Shown: positions 20,811 to 20,939 of the stretch, one piece after another | Layout of the letters: each line of letters begins with the position of its first letter | How positions within the stretch are numbered: position 1 is the first letter of the stretch | DNA from: Micavibrio sp. | Lineage (GTDB): Bacteria; Pseudomonadota; Alphaproteobacteria; Micavibrionales; Micavibrionaceae | Direction: 5' to 3' | Length of the DNA stretch: 20,939 bases | Assembly (NCBI GenBank): GCA_030824805.1 | Contig: JAPJRC010000040.1 | Coordinates: forward strand, 1-20,939 | Notes under the pieces: model-generated | Database searches by the model: none | Told to the model about the DNA's origin: nothing | What the model saw: only the letters and a program-made list of their open reading frames with translations | Made by a program: the position numbers and the translations under genes

Positions 20811-20939
20811 TTACCAGAAACGCAGGCGGGCCACGTCGATATGCACGAAATTGCTGCTGGCTTTCGGATAGTATCCAACGCCGCCCAGGCCTTCCGATTT
20901 CGCAACCGACGCTGCCGCGCTTTGCAGGAAGCTTAGCTT
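20811..20939 (-). CDS. DUF882/YcbK-like peptidase, C-terminal fragment
   Basis: The last 42 codons of a gene that continues beyond the window. The visible protein contains SEGLGGVGYYPKASSNFVHI and ends DVARLRFW. The G-G-V-G-x-Y-P then F-V-H-I-D-x-x-R-x-R-x-W pattern is the C-terminal active-site strand of the DUF882/M15-like (YcbK/MepK) murein endopeptidases; the His in FVHID is a zinc ligand in that family. The call rests on a short stretch. Confidence 0.7.
   Translation of the reverse strand, partial: KLSFLQSAAASVAKSEGLGGVGYYPKASSNFVHIDVARLRFW

Overview
The window comes from an alphaproteobacterium with a mid-50s percent GC genome. The main evidence is a set of promoters with the GGAAC-N16/17-NGTT architecture of the alphaproteobacterial general stress sigma factor EcfG. 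A SapC-family protein, a Zur-type Fur regulator and PRC-barrel/CsbD stress proteins fit the same origin. The lineage below class cannot be fixed from this sequence. No tRNA, rRNA, CRISPR array, transposase or phage module was seen.

Layout. 1-1.5 kb: the C-terminal part of a hybrid histidine kinase (REC-REC-HPt), convergent with a zur-like gene that appears to be leaderless. 1.5-4.9 kb: a two-gene nucleotide-sugar operon, mannose-1-phosphate guanylyltransferase then phosphomannomutase/phosphoglucomutase, closed by a strong terminator. 4.9-8.6 kb: a minus-strand island of small envelope and stress genes. It holds two hypotheticals, an OsmB-like glycine-zipper lipoprotein, CsbD, a double PRC-barrel protein, a 58-aa single-span protein, an entericidin lipoprotein and a YqjD/YqjE-like pair. 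8.6-12.4 kb: a signalling block with an OmpR-type response regulator, an ECF sigma factor and a CHASE3-like/PAS hybrid kinase. 12.5-13.7 kb: a DUF1328 membrane peptide and a divergent 58-aa mini anti-sigma-like protein sharing one intergenic region, then YceI. 13.7-16.6 kb: an operon ugd - unknown AT-rich gene - cysQ. 16.7-18.2 kb: SapC plus a helix-turn-helix/coiled-coil protein. 18.3-20.9 kb: a cysteine-rich periplasmic protein, a DmdC-type acyl-CoA dehydrogenase, and the 3' end of a DUF882/YcbK-like peptidase.

How it fits together. The strongest pattern is regulatory. Five minus-strand and two plus-strand sites match the EcfG promoter form, four of them exactly (GGAAC-N16-CGTT). They sit directly in front of the small stress genes and the DUF1328/mini-anti-sigma pair. 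Many of these proteins have E. coli counterparts under RpoS (OsmB, YjbJ/CsbD, YqjD/ElaB-YqjE, entericidin B), so this region looks like a compact alphaproteobacterial equivalent of part of the RpoS envelope regulon. It lies next to an ECF sigma factor and two sensory proteins. The 58-aa anti-sigma-like protein, itself behind such a promoter, is a candidate feedback element. The ManC homologue, PMM/PGM and Ugd supply GDP-mannose, hexose-1-phosphates and UDP-glucuronate for surface polysaccharide. One exact EcfG-type promoter lies upstream of the manC-like gene and may tie polysaccharide supply to the stress response.
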